64,000 nt of DNA. Source: Agrostemma githago. Lineage: Eukaryota; Streptophyta; Magnoliopsida; Caryophyllales; Caryophyllaceae. The stretch is from contig OY288249.1 of assembly GCA_958450325.1 (NCBI GenBank), positions 60,080,166 through 60,144,165 of the forward strand, in the 5' to 3' direction. Below are positions 43,128-53,052 of this stretch, piece after piece (the first letter of the stretch is position 1; each line of letters starts with the position of its first letter). The notes beneath the pieces are model-generated. The model did not search any database. It had not been told where the DNA came from and saw only the letters and a program-made list of their open reading frames with translations. A program made the position numbers and the translations under genes.

Positions 43128-44577
43128 CTCCCTTCGAGTTCCTATCATTGAAACTTATTTCTTTTTCGGCTGAGTTTGATCTTTTATCCACTAGCATTTG
43201 GTTGTGCGCTACGCGTACGGTATTCTATGTAGTTATTGTTCTGTTCCTCTAATATATGTATTTATTTGATTTTGGGTTCCACTAACGTTCATTTTACCTT
43301 GAAAAGTGATATACATTCCTTCAAATGGGTACGGTTTTAGAGACTTGCTATAACATATTTCAAGACAAGGAGATTTTCGATGAACATGTAGAAACTACAA
43401 GCTTTTCTTAATTAGTTATAACTCACGTTCAGCCACCATAGCTTTTAATTGTGTGTCAACCAATTGCCGACACACTATATCTTTTAATTAAGATTAAGCT
43501 AATTGTTCAATTATCGTAGCTTTCAGTCGAATTTTAAAAAATTCTATTACATGATAGTATCAAGTAAAAACTTCTTTCAATTGGCTAAATGTAGTACACA
43601 ATTTAATTTTATACAAATAATTGTTTTGCTATCTTTTCCTAAATCCATGTAAATTTTTTTACAAAACTATTTTCCTAAATACATGTCCATTTTTGACGCA
43701 ACTAAATAGTTCGATCTTGGAGTCGAGACGACTAATATTAACATTTAGCCAAGCCCAATTCATCTACAAATTGGGATTGCTTAGGCCTCCATCTTTAGAA
43801 ACACCTTTGACAAATGCAATAGTATCAAAATAAGATTTTTTTAAGGTGCGACTATATATTTGCCAAAGGAAATCAGAAGTAAAAACGATAAAGAGGAACG
43901 GAATATGAAACATAGGATATCATATCTCATAGATAATTTACTGGACCAAGATGTCCACTACTAATTGTCAATATTCCATGTCACATTCATACCTTACACA
44001 ATGTAAGTTCATAGATGAATACATTTTCCACGAAATAATTATGTTTTGCTTTCTTGCTATGCTACAATTATTTTTGAAATCGAAAAAAGAATAGTGGACA
44101 TGAAGTAAGTTAGGAGGTGAGACTGATCCAACAGACAAAAGCTAGTAGGAGAGAAAATCAAATAGCTAACAATACAGGAAAACACTATTTTTAAGGAAAC
44201 ATTATCCACATTTTTTGTTTTTAAAGAGTTACTCCCTCCGTCCTAATGAATTGTTTGCTTATTCCATATTGGAGCGCCTCAATGAATTGTTTGCTTTTCT
44301 ATTTTAGGAATGTTTTTTATATGCAATTTGATCATTCCCATGAATTTTGCTCCACATGTCGCTTTCTCATTGGATCCCCTACCCTTGGTGCCAAAAGGAA
44401 AGACAAACAATTCATTCGAACGGAGGGAGTATAAATTTTCCATTTTAGGCTATAAATTGGTGGTTCACATTTGGTCACCCTTTCCTCTCTCTTCCTCCTT
44501 TTTTAAGTCTTACTTATTTTTCTTTCCTTATTTTCCACTCAAAAGCAAATATGTCAATGATAGGAACTCGGAGGGAG
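43128..44577. mobile_element. Stowaway/mariner-like element (1450 bp) with a nested MITE
   Basis: The left end CTCCCTTCGAGTTCCTATCA and the right end, reverse complemented, CTCCCTCCGAGTTCCTATCA match over about 24 bp with one difference. TA flanks both sides (43126-43127, 44578-44579). No transposase frame was recognised inside; the frame at 43621-43833 has no motif. Alternatively, the two ends belong to two incomplete MITEs of one family. Confidence 0.5.
44232..44429. mobile_element. Stowaway-like MITE (198 bp), nested
   Basis: The ends CTCCCTCCGTCCTAATGAAT and ATTCATTCGAACGGAGGGAG are inverted repeats; TA flanks at 44230-44231 and 44430-44431. The words AATGAATTGTTTGCTT occur twice at the left end and in reverse at the right. 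Confidence 0.75.
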
Positions 44578-44813
44578 TATATAATAATGGTAAATGATTT
44601 TTTTTTTTCTAAACCAATTCCAAGCTTTGGTTTTTAAAACTCACAGAATTCCGAATTCCGATTCCTAGCTCAAGTTCATTGACACCCCTAATAATATGAA
44701 TCGATTTTTTTGGAGGTCTACTCCATCTCCTGTATTTTTTTAATTAATTTTTTTTATTACTTACCTTCCTTTGAAATGTGTGGTTCAAATACTCCGTATT
44801 ATGGAGTGCTGTT

Positions 44814-44851
44814 TTTCGTCGTCGACATTTCAGCCACGTCGTCGGCGCTTT
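44814..44851 (+). repeat. Left terminal inverted repeat of the Mutator-like element
   Basis: 38 bp, identical to the reverse complement of 53015-53052. It contains two CGTCGTCG words and the palindrome GTCGAC. Terminal repeats are the transposase binding sites. Confidence 0.85.
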
Positions 44852-44938
44852 TTAATGTAAAAGACGATCTTGCCCTTGCCTTAATTAGATTAATTAACTA
44901 ATGTTATGTAATTTTAGAAGTTAGATTAGTTAATGAAA

Positions 44939-44992
44939 CTCGTTAATGAAGCGGTTTTTAATTTTTCAAACTCGTTAATGAAGCGGTTTTTA
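44939..44992 (+). repeat. Two direct copies of a 22-bp unit in the MULE left arm
   Basis: CTCGTTAATGAAGCGGTTTTTAA-like units occur back to back. In the right arm TCAAAAACCGTTCAAAA occurs twice (about 52749 and 52889), which contains the inverse word AAAACCG. Confidence 0.6.
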
Positions 44993-45188
44993 ACTAATAT
45001 TTTTTTGTGTGGTTATTATACCCCACTTACCCCCCACTTACCCTCCACTTACCCCCAACTCACACTCAACACATATAATATCTATTTTTCTCTCCTCTCA
45101 CAAAAAAAAAAACCGTCTTTTTTTTTTGAGAAATTCGATTTTTCTAGAGATCCGACTTCGCCTGAAATGGATCGACCTGTGGTTAGTA

Positions 45189-45394
45189 CTCCCTCCGTTT
45201 CATTGAAAGATTCCACCTAAAAAGAGACACATTTTTTAAGGATAATAATAAAATATTTAAAAGTACAGAGGGTGTAAAGTAGGTGGGCCACTAGGTAAGA
45301 GATAAAAAGTTATACCAAAAAAGAAAGTGAAAACTATCAAAGAAATTTACAAAAAAAAAAAGAAAAGTGGAAGCTTTTAATGAAACGGAGGGAG
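45189..45394. mobile_element. Stowaway-like MITE (206 bp) inside the MULE left arm
   Basis: The ends CTCCCTCCGTTTCATTGAAA and TTTTAATGAAACGGAGGGAG are inverted repeats. TA flanks at 45187-45188 and 45395-45396. It lies before the transposase gene and may disturb its leader. Confidence 0.78.
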
Positions 45395-45620
45395 TACATT
45401 CTTATCTTTCCTTGTTTTTCTTTTTTTGATTTAAAATTGTGAGCAATGTTAGTTTAGCATAAGAAATTATAAATAAATCGATGTTAGTTTAGCTTAAGTA
45501 ATCGCATTTTGTTGGTTAACATGTTCTTTAAGAAATCAATGTAACATGTTCTTTAGCGTAAGAAATCGAAATCGAGTAAAAAATCGAAATCGAGTATGAA
45601 TCTAGCGGGCGAAAACGCCC

Positions 45621-45840
45621 CAGACGCCGGCGTCTGGGAGGTCTCCTGGGCGCCCAAAAATGGCGTCTGGAGGGTCCCCTGGGCGCCATTTTTGGGCGTC
45701 TGGGAGGTCTCCTGGGCGCCCAAAAATGGCGTCTGGGGCGTCTCCTGGGCGCCATTTTTGGGCGTCTGGGAGGTCTCTTTGGCGCCCAAAAATGGCATCT
45801 GGTGCGTCTCCTGGGCGCCATTTTTAGGCGTCTGGGGCTG
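45621..45840 (+). repeat. Self-complementary GC-rich tandem array at the MULE left end
   Basis: It starts with the perfect palindrome CAGACGCCGGCGTCTG (45621-45636). About 3.5 copies of a 62-64 bp unit follow, each with two GGCGCC-centred halves, one with GGCGCCCAAAAATGGCG and one with GGCGCCATTTTTGGGCG. Neighbouring halves are inverted with respect to each other, so the RNA or single strand can form long hairpins. Read in one frame it gives a Trp-rich repeat (VWEVSWAPKNGVW), probably without meaning. Confidence 0.8.
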
Positions 45841-46116
45841 TTTTCGTGTTTTTTTTTGTTTTGGTTTGACAAATTTTTTATATCGTGACTCGGGTGTCAT
45901 TATTTATAATTATTATTATGAAATTATACGAAATGTTTATATGATTACGATTATTATGAATATTATTTGAATTATTATTATCAAGTTCATGACTAGAATT
46001 TTGTATACGAAATATTTTAATTAAATAGAATTTATGAAATTATTATCCGTATAATTATTATTATGAAATTAAATAAAATTGTGTAACTAACCTGTAATTT
46101 TTTATCGGTGTATCAG

Positions 46117-48786
46117 GAGGACCTTGGTGGCGACGGTATTGACTATCGCGTATGTTTTATTTTTGGGCCAGCGTTCGGTAGTTCGAATGAGGCATTCAAC
46201 TACGCTAGTGAGATAGCTTCGACTCTTGGCTTCACCTTAGTGAAAGCGAGCAACAAAACGCAAAGTAATGTGAACCCGAACCGTCTTGGTCAAAATTACT
46301 TTAAATGCAAGTTTAACGGGAACCCGGCAAAAAGTACGAAGAATTCTTACAAGATCGGTTGTAAGTTTTGGGTGAAGGCGTGCGAGAGCTTAGACAGGGA
46401 ACGATGGATTTTAGCCATCGGTCCATGTGGCACGCACAACCACCCGTTACGGGTTTACGCTGACGGGAACGGACGTCTAGCCGCCCTTGACGAGGCCGAG
46501 AAAGAGTATGTTCGGAAGGGTATTCGGGAGCACAGGACACCAGCCCAAATACAGGAGGGCCTTCATCAGAGAAATCCGGGGAAACCACGCCCCTCGATCG
46601 AGACGATATACAACATCGGGGGGAAGTTGAGGGCGGAGGCAAGGGAAGGTCGTAACGCCATTGAGCAGATGATGGTACTAGCGCGCCGGGCTCTATACGT
46701 CACTTCTTCTTCGAGCACGAGATTACGAGTGTCGTGGAACATTTATTCATGGCTCACCCCGAGTCCGTGAAACTGTTTCGTACTTGGCCTTACGTAGTCA
46801 CTATGGATGCGACCTACAAGACGAACACGTACGATATGAAGTTAGTGGAGATGGTCGGGGTGACTCCCGTTGGGAAACCTTATCTGATAGCGTACGCCCT
46901 ACTTCGATACGAGGACACTGTGTCCTATATTTGGGTGCTTCAGAAGTTGAAGCTGCTAATTGGGGACCGGGCACCGAACGTGATTGTCACGGATAAGGCT
47001 CAGGCGTTGACGGGTGCAGTAGCGAACGTCTTTCCGGCTCCGCTACTGCACCCTGAATTTGCTCTGCACGTGGCACATATCTAACTGTGTGGAAAGTCGT
47101 GCCCTGAGATACTTTGATGGTCAGAAAGACCGAGTAGCGACCTTCATGCATGGAGTGTGGTACCCTCTCCTGTACTCTACAAGTATGGCGGACTTCCAAA
47201 CAAAATGGAACAACATGAAGTTGAAGTGGAGGTTGTCGGGAATTCCTCTTTACATTCGTAACACCTGGGGTACTTTCAACCAATGGAATCACGCGTACAC
47301 TGACCGATACCTCCACTTCGGCAACACCACCACATCCATCGCTGAATCTGCGCATGCGGCTTTGAAGAAGGCTCTTGGCACGTCGACAGCGTCTTTAGAT
47401 CGGTTGTTCGAAAGGATCGACAGGCTAATTGGGCGTCAGCAGTCGAAACTGCGGACGAAGTTGGAAACATCCCGCAGGAAGCGATCAACTACTCTACCAC
47501 CCATTTTGAAGAACTTGAGAGTCAGGGTAAGTCGTAAGGCGTTGGACTTGCTGGCTGGGGAACTGAATAGGATGCAGGAGTTGGGAGATCGGGTTTATTA
47601 CGACTGCCGGTGTGTATTGAGGACGTCCAAGGGTTTGCCTTGCGCATGTGAACTTGCCGGGTTGATTTTGCAGAATTCCGTAGTGCAGTTGACCGACGTT
47701 CATGTGTTTTGGAGGACGCTTGACTATGCCAAGGAGGAAGCTTTGCCCGTCAGCGATAGATTTCAGCTTGACGGGTTGATTGAGGAAATACGTACGAGTG
47801 ATCCTAGTATGTGGCGACATTACATTGATGTGCTGAATTCAGCATTACGGCCCGAGGAATCTGGTCTACTTGATCGGACCCCGAATCCGAATCCCAGAAA
47901 ATCTAAGGGGACAGGGAGGTTGCCTATCGGAGTCGAACCCACGAGGCTGAGGTACGGCACCACCGACACGGGATCCACTCCGAGTAAGTCGGCCATGACT
48001 ACGCACGCGTCAACACCAGGGAGCAGTCAGTCGACCGACCCACCCATACCGACCGCAAGCCAGTCCACTACGGGCACATGGGAAAGGCTACCGAACGCCC
48101 CCCTGGAGGTGAACTACATGAAGGGGCCCTTTCCGAACATGAGCAAACTTGTCGGTTTCATGTGTCCGTACCTCGTGAACTGGATAGATGTTATTGGGGA
48201 CGGTCACCGCGGATTCCGTGTCATGGCTCATGCAGTGTATGGTGACCAGTCCAGTTTTACTCGCCAGAGAAGGGCGTTGTGGGAGCACATCCATTCCCCA
48301 ATGTATGACACCGTGTACGTCTTAGACGACGACGGTCGAGAAGGCGCCCTAACCCGTGTAGGTACGATGACCCCCCTCCCGGTAGGTCCCGAGCATTATC
48401 TCGCAGACTGCGATTTATTCGGTTTTACCACAATGAACAACTGGGTTATATGTCGAGTATCCGAACGCCTTGAATGCAGAACCTACTACCCATTGCGAGA
48501 AATGCCAGGTAACCATGTCCCGTTTGGCGTAATGTGGATAATGCACGTTGAACGCGAGGGGGGGGGGAGGGCGGGTCACTGGATGAGGTTGAGAATGACG
48601 GACGACTGTCCGATGCCTCCTACACATGGCCTTTGGCACCGCACGCATGACGGTACTACAGCTCATTACCCTCACATTTACCGAGAACGTCAAGACAGGT
48701 GGGACGAGGAGTGGAATCAGTACTTTCCGCGTGCGACGATCGATCCCAACGACCCAGGTGGTGCGAACAACCCTTTCATCATGTAG
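46117..48786 (+). pseudogene. Mutator-like transposase with FAR1, MULE, SWIM and OTU-like regions, two frameshifts
   Basis: Frame one (to about 46690) has a FAR1-type DNA-binding module: YFKCKFNG, IGCKFWVKAC, WILAIGPCGTHNHPL. After a frameshift near 46690, the MULE core follows with TMDATYKTNTYDMKLVEMVG (first Asp) and VIVTDKAQALTGAV (second Asp). A second frameshift near 47055-47075 leads into LCTWHISNCVESRALRYFDG and TTTSIAESAHAALKKA with the probable third acidic residue (Glu). A SWIM-like zinc motif YDCRCVLRTSKGLPCACEL lies at about 47600. The tail from about 48120 resembles OTU peptidase modules fused to some plant MULE transposases (IDVIGDGHRGFRVMAHAVYG ... GHWMRLRM). The usual Cys after GDG-N/H is Arg here. 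The first exon probably starts after CAG at 46116; an upstream exon is likely but was not found. Stop at 48786. Confidence 0.85.
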
Positions 48787-48790
48787 TTTA

Positions 48791-48942
48791 GTATAAATAT
48801 TAGACCAACATTTGTATTATGTTCATATTTTAGACCAGTATTGTATTCATTAGTAAATTTTAGTAAGTATAAATATTAGACCAGCATTTGTATTATGTTC
48901 ATATTTTAGACTAGTATTGTATTCATTTGTAAATTGTAGTAA
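48791..48942 (+). repeat. Two direct copies of a 76-bp unit between the convergent MULE genes
   Basis: GTATAAATATTAGACCAACA and the following 56 bp recur 76 bp later with few changes. The repeat lies just past the transposase stop and may be part of its 3' untranslated region. Confidence 0.75.
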
Positions 48943-49160
48943 GTATGCGCGCTGTTGCTGTTGCTGAGGCGACTGCAAATCTCGTAACGACAATCCAATA
49001 CCACTAATAACAAACAAACGACCATCCAAATCATCCAAAATGTAAAAAGAAACGAGTAGTCAACATAAACAAATTACAAATCAACCGAAATCCTCTGGAA
49101 TACAAAATAAAATCCCTAACACTCCAGACATAAACAAATTACAAATAAAATCCAAATCAG

Positions 49161-51275
49161 TCAACGGCGACCTCGTTTCCCCTGGGATCGGGGTGGGCGG
49201 TCACCCGGGTAGGGGAGAACGGGCTGGAACGACATCAACAAGTCGTCAAAATACGCAAGTCAGGCATCCGGGTCGTCCAGAAAGTGCTGAGCCGCAGAAA
49301 AGCGCTCCATCAACGAAACTGCGACCTAAAACAAGATGGCAGAGGTTAATATAAATAAACATACAGTTAAATATTGTGAAACACCAAAATACAAGTTGAA
49401 TACCTGCTGTGATCCCCCAGCGAGTCTCGCCTGCTCCTGCACATCGGCGGCGGATGGTGGTATGATCCTCGGGTGAGAGACTCTCGTGTACCAAGCGAGG
49501 TAATCCTGAGCCACTTCTCCCCGGTAGTCCACGGGCCGCGAGATCCTCCTCGGGTCAATGCGACTAACCTCGCAACTCGCCCAAGGGTGGTCCTCGTACC
49601 CCACACCAAACTCAAGAAGGTAGACCCCACCCCCCTGCCCGGGTCGGTGCACCCTAACCGGCGTAGGCATCGACCAGGGTATCGTCTGAACGTAGACTAA
49701 CTGTCTGATGACCCGGTCTCCCTGGTAAGGCTCAACAATGTCCATGAAGTGCAGTATACCGTAGAAGGAAGTAGTAACATGCGACGTGTGAGCGTGTCTC
49801 ACGAAAGGCTCCCAGCAGACCCGATCTGCTGTAAGTCCATTAAGTGAACGACGGTACTCCAACAGCTTGCTATCATGCGTCGATGGTTTCCCGACGCCTA
49901 CCCACGCACTAGCCCGTGGAGAAGTCGACATAATCTGGATCGGTGCCCCCGGCCTAAAGTCGGGGAAGTACTCATAGATCCAGACCTGAAGCAGAGTCAA
50001 ACACCCGGCCAAAGTGGAAGCCCCCTACCTCGAAGCCATCCCCAAACTCCTGTACAAGTACGCCAATGTACCAGCACCCCACGCAAAACGACTGATCGAG
50101 TCCAAGCTGTTCGTCAGTGGGAAGACTGACGGACGAATACGATCACTGGACCTATCCACGAAGAGAAACTCCCCCAACAACGTGATCATGTAACCCTGAA
50201 TAGTCTGCTCCTGGGTCCCAGTGCGCATCTTATCATGCACGGCCCTAGCTAGTACCCCCCCCCCCCCCCCGCTCCTGTAAATGGGAGGGCCCCCTCCACT
50301 CGCGGGCGCCTTCAACTGCGCATCGTTCATCCCGAAGAAGTTCCCTACAGCAGTCATCCTATCGGCCAGACGCCCTGTGTCGTTACGAACCACGCAGGGC
50401 TCACCCAGGATAGGGAGCTCTAAGATCCGTGCGACATCGTGCAGCATGATGGTCATCTCCCCGAACGGCATGTGGAATGTGTTCGTATCCGGCTGCCACC
50501 GCTCGACGAATGCTGTAAGGAGCGGTATGTCCAAATGGCGTAGAATGCACGCCCGTAGATGCACCAGGCCAGTCTGTCGGACAGCATCCACTACCTGCTG
50601 TAATCTGTCGAACGCCTCCAACTCTCTCACGATCCTAGGACGGTGGTAGGTCTTCAACAGACTGACCTCGTGCTCTGGCTCTGACCAAAGCAGACGCGCC
50701 ACATGACCCCCGAAGCTCGGGATCCCCGATGGATCGATGGGGCCTCCGGGACTAGGTCCCTGCAGAAGCCACGAAGTGTCGCTCCGTGGACGCCGGGAAG
50801 CCCTCGAGACCGAAGTACCGACACTCTCCTGAAAAGTTCCTCCAGGCCCCTTCCTGTACACAACGGCCTTACCCTTCCGCGACGTCTCTGTGTCCGTCTC
50901 CTGCTCCCGCTCCTCGGCCTGCTGCTCCGAGAAGTCGTCAGGGAAAGCGTGCTGCCTCTCTGTCTCATCGAACTCCATGTTCAGGTCGGCAGAATGTAAC
51001 GACCTGGACGGCTCGGGGACACCACCGCTCGCGGTTCCCTCCGAAGAACCATCACGAGTACCGCTCGTGATACGAAAATGTGGAATAGGAATTTCCTGTC
51101 TACCCCCCACTGAGGAAGACCCGCCCACCCCATACGCATCAGCCGTCTGTGGTGGCTCCGTGGTGATCGACGGCTGTGGTTGGCCGGTAGGTGGCACTCG
51201 TTCCCTGTCCCGAGCGCGTGTAGACGCAGTGACTCTCCTACCGTAGACCCGACTACTCTTCCCCTTATCAGCCAT
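49161..51275 (-). pseudogene. Plant mobile domain (MAIL/MAIN-like) gene carried by the MULE, two nonsense codons
   Basis: The ATG at 51275 starts MADKGKSSRVYGRRVTASTR. Exon one is 51275-49404 (624 codons), exon two 49325-49161; the 78-bp intron (49403-49326) has GT-AG ends and phase 0. The N-terminal 180 residues are disordered and acidic. The PMD follows: LVHLRACILRHLDIPLLTAF (about 240), FHMPFGEMTIMLHDVARILE with PILGEP, and then LAYLYRSLGMASR. TAG at 50027-50025 interrupts; the same frame continues GASTLAGCLTLLQVWIYEYF and a long C-terminal half. A second stop, TGA at 49262-49260, lies in exon two, which otherwise runs on to 49161. A G-run (SGGGGGV) sits in the middle. Cellular PMD proteins (MAIN, MAIL1) act in the nucleus; the transposon version has no proven role. 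Confidence 0.82.
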
Positions 51276-52168
51276 CTACTTTTATAAATTCAACAGGGTG
51301 ATAAAACAAAACTATGTCACTTGTTAACGTTAATAAGAAATTAATTTAACGTTCTCGTTCAATTTTGTAAATGAAACAGTGTTCAACCAACCAATATTGG
51401 GAGTTCAGATTCATATTTAAAATTTATTTGAAAAATCAAATAAATAATAACGTATATTCTTCTCAACAAAAATTAAGGCTCGATAATAACGTATACTCTT
51501 CAATTTAAGTAATTTCTTTCAAGTAATTTTACCTACGATTTGTTATCTCGATAAGGGTCGTCGAGTAAGTAGTTTTCTAGCTAAAATTAGCCTTCAAAAG
51601 AAGTTTATTTTTTTAGTAAACACTACTAACCTTAAAATAAGTACTTATCGTTATCTCAATTGGGTAACCGATTTTAGCGAAACATAACGACTACAAGTTT
51701 TTCAAACAAATTGAACTTTTGTACCTATTTTTGAAGCTAAATTGATTTTTTTTAAACTAAAGAACCTATATTTTTTTCAACCTATTTTTTCATAACATAA
51801 AGAACCTAAACTAAATTTTTTCAACTTTTAAACTTTTGTACCTATTTTTTCAACCAATTTTTTTCATTACACTAAATTGAAGCTATATTTTTTTGAAACA
51901 ACAATAATTAAATTCATAACCCACATGGCAAAGTATACAAACCCAATTCAATGACAATAACAACCCAATTCAATTCAATAATCAACCACTAAAAAAATAA
52001 CATTTACTATTCAATTCATATCAACAAACATAACTCCATAACTAACTAATCAAAGATACAAAAATACCGCCCCACAATAACATTTATCGAAAAAATAAGG
52101 TAAACAAACCAAGACGGATCATAGCGTGTAAAGTTTTAAAAACAAAACAAAAAAAAAGGCGAAAATCG

Positions 52169-52326
52169 GCCCGGACGTCCAAAATAGGCGCCCAAAAGGC
52201 CCCTGAAACGCCCAAAATTGGCGCCCAGAGGACCTCCCAGGCGCCATTTTTGGGCGTCCAGGAGGCCTCCCAGGCGCCAAATTTGGACGCCCAGAGGACC
52301 TCCCAGGCGCCAATTTTAGACGCCCG
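52169..52326 (-). repeat. Self-complementary GC-rich array at the MULE right end
   Basis: Read on the minus strand, units such as GGCGCCTGGGAGGTCCTC and GGGCGCCAATTTTGGGCG repeat with a spacing of about 35 bp. They match the left array in content and in position relative to their terminal repeat, and lie in the leader of the PMD gene. Confidence 0.75.
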
Positions 52327-52698
52327 CCCTTGTTTTCAGCGAACCCGACCCCAGAAATCGCCCCCTCTTCGCGATATTCAATCAATAAATCACAAAAATC
52401 GACACCAACATCGAACATAGCATATCATAACTACTCAAATCGGGTATTACATGGATTGTTTAAGCATATAATAGTTGCGGGGAACCTAAACTACCAACCT
52501 AATACGAATTATAATCAAACTAATCAACCTAAAATAATCAAATAAAAACTCAAAAGTAATACAAAATAGACAGATCTACTTACTTGACTACGGATTTGGA
52601 GTGGGAGTGGAGGCGGTTTTAGATTTGAAAAACGATTTTTAAAAGGAATTATTTGAGAGAGAGAAAGAAGTGAAAGTGAATTATGAAGAGAAAGGGGG

Positions 52699-52707
52699 TT
52701 TATATAG
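52699..52707 (-). promoter_or_regulatory. TATA box upstream of the PMD gene
   Basis: CTATATAAA on the minus strand, followed by a C/T-rich start region (CCCCCTTTCTCTTC, then TTTCTCTCTC). It lies between the right terminal repeat and the array, so the array would be within the transcribed leader or a leader intron. Confidence 0.55.
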
Positions 52708-53014
52708 AAATTTTCTAAACATATTCCTGGGTCACATTGATTCTCGGGTCAAAAACCGTTCAAAATTTCAAAAATCGTCATTCTAAATTAGTCGGGAAAA
52801 TAATAATTACATTAATCCCGAAACTTAATTAAATTCATTAATCAATATTAAAGAAGGGTAAAAGAGTTACGTTGAGACACGTGCCTCAAAAACCGTTCAA
52901 AAGTACAAAAATCATAATTTTAATTTACTCGGAAATATTAATTAGATTAATTAAGAAACTTAATTAATATCATTAATCATAATTATGGAAGGGTAAAAGA
53001 GGAAATTCACGTAT

Positions 53015-53052
53015 AAAGCGCCGACGACGTGGCTGAAATGTCGACGACGAAA
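53015..53052 (-). repeat. Right terminal inverted repeat of the Mutator-like element
   Basis: 38 bp, exact inverse of 44814-44851. Confidence 0.85.

Larger units (their letters stand above)
44814..53052. mobile_element. Mutator-like element (about 8.24 kb) with transposase and PMD genes
   Basis: The first and last 38 bp (44814-44851 and 53015-53052) are perfect inverted repeats that begin TTTCGTCGTCGACATTTCAG. Weaker similarity continues inward for over 50 bp. A FAR1/MULE transposase gene runs rightwards and a PMD gene leftwards; they converge at about 48790-49160. GC-rich tandem arrays lie near both ends. I could not confirm a 9-bp target duplication: AGTGCTGTT at the left and TGTAGTAGT at the right do not match, so the true ends may extend a few bases outwards. 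A Stowaway MITE has inserted in the left arm. Confidence 0.88.

Noticed and set aside
45553..45970. Repetitive Trp-rich (plus) and Pro/Arg-rich (minus) frames over the MULE left array
   Set aside because: Any frame through a tandem array stays open; no evidence of translation, and the right array gives a different repeat peptide.
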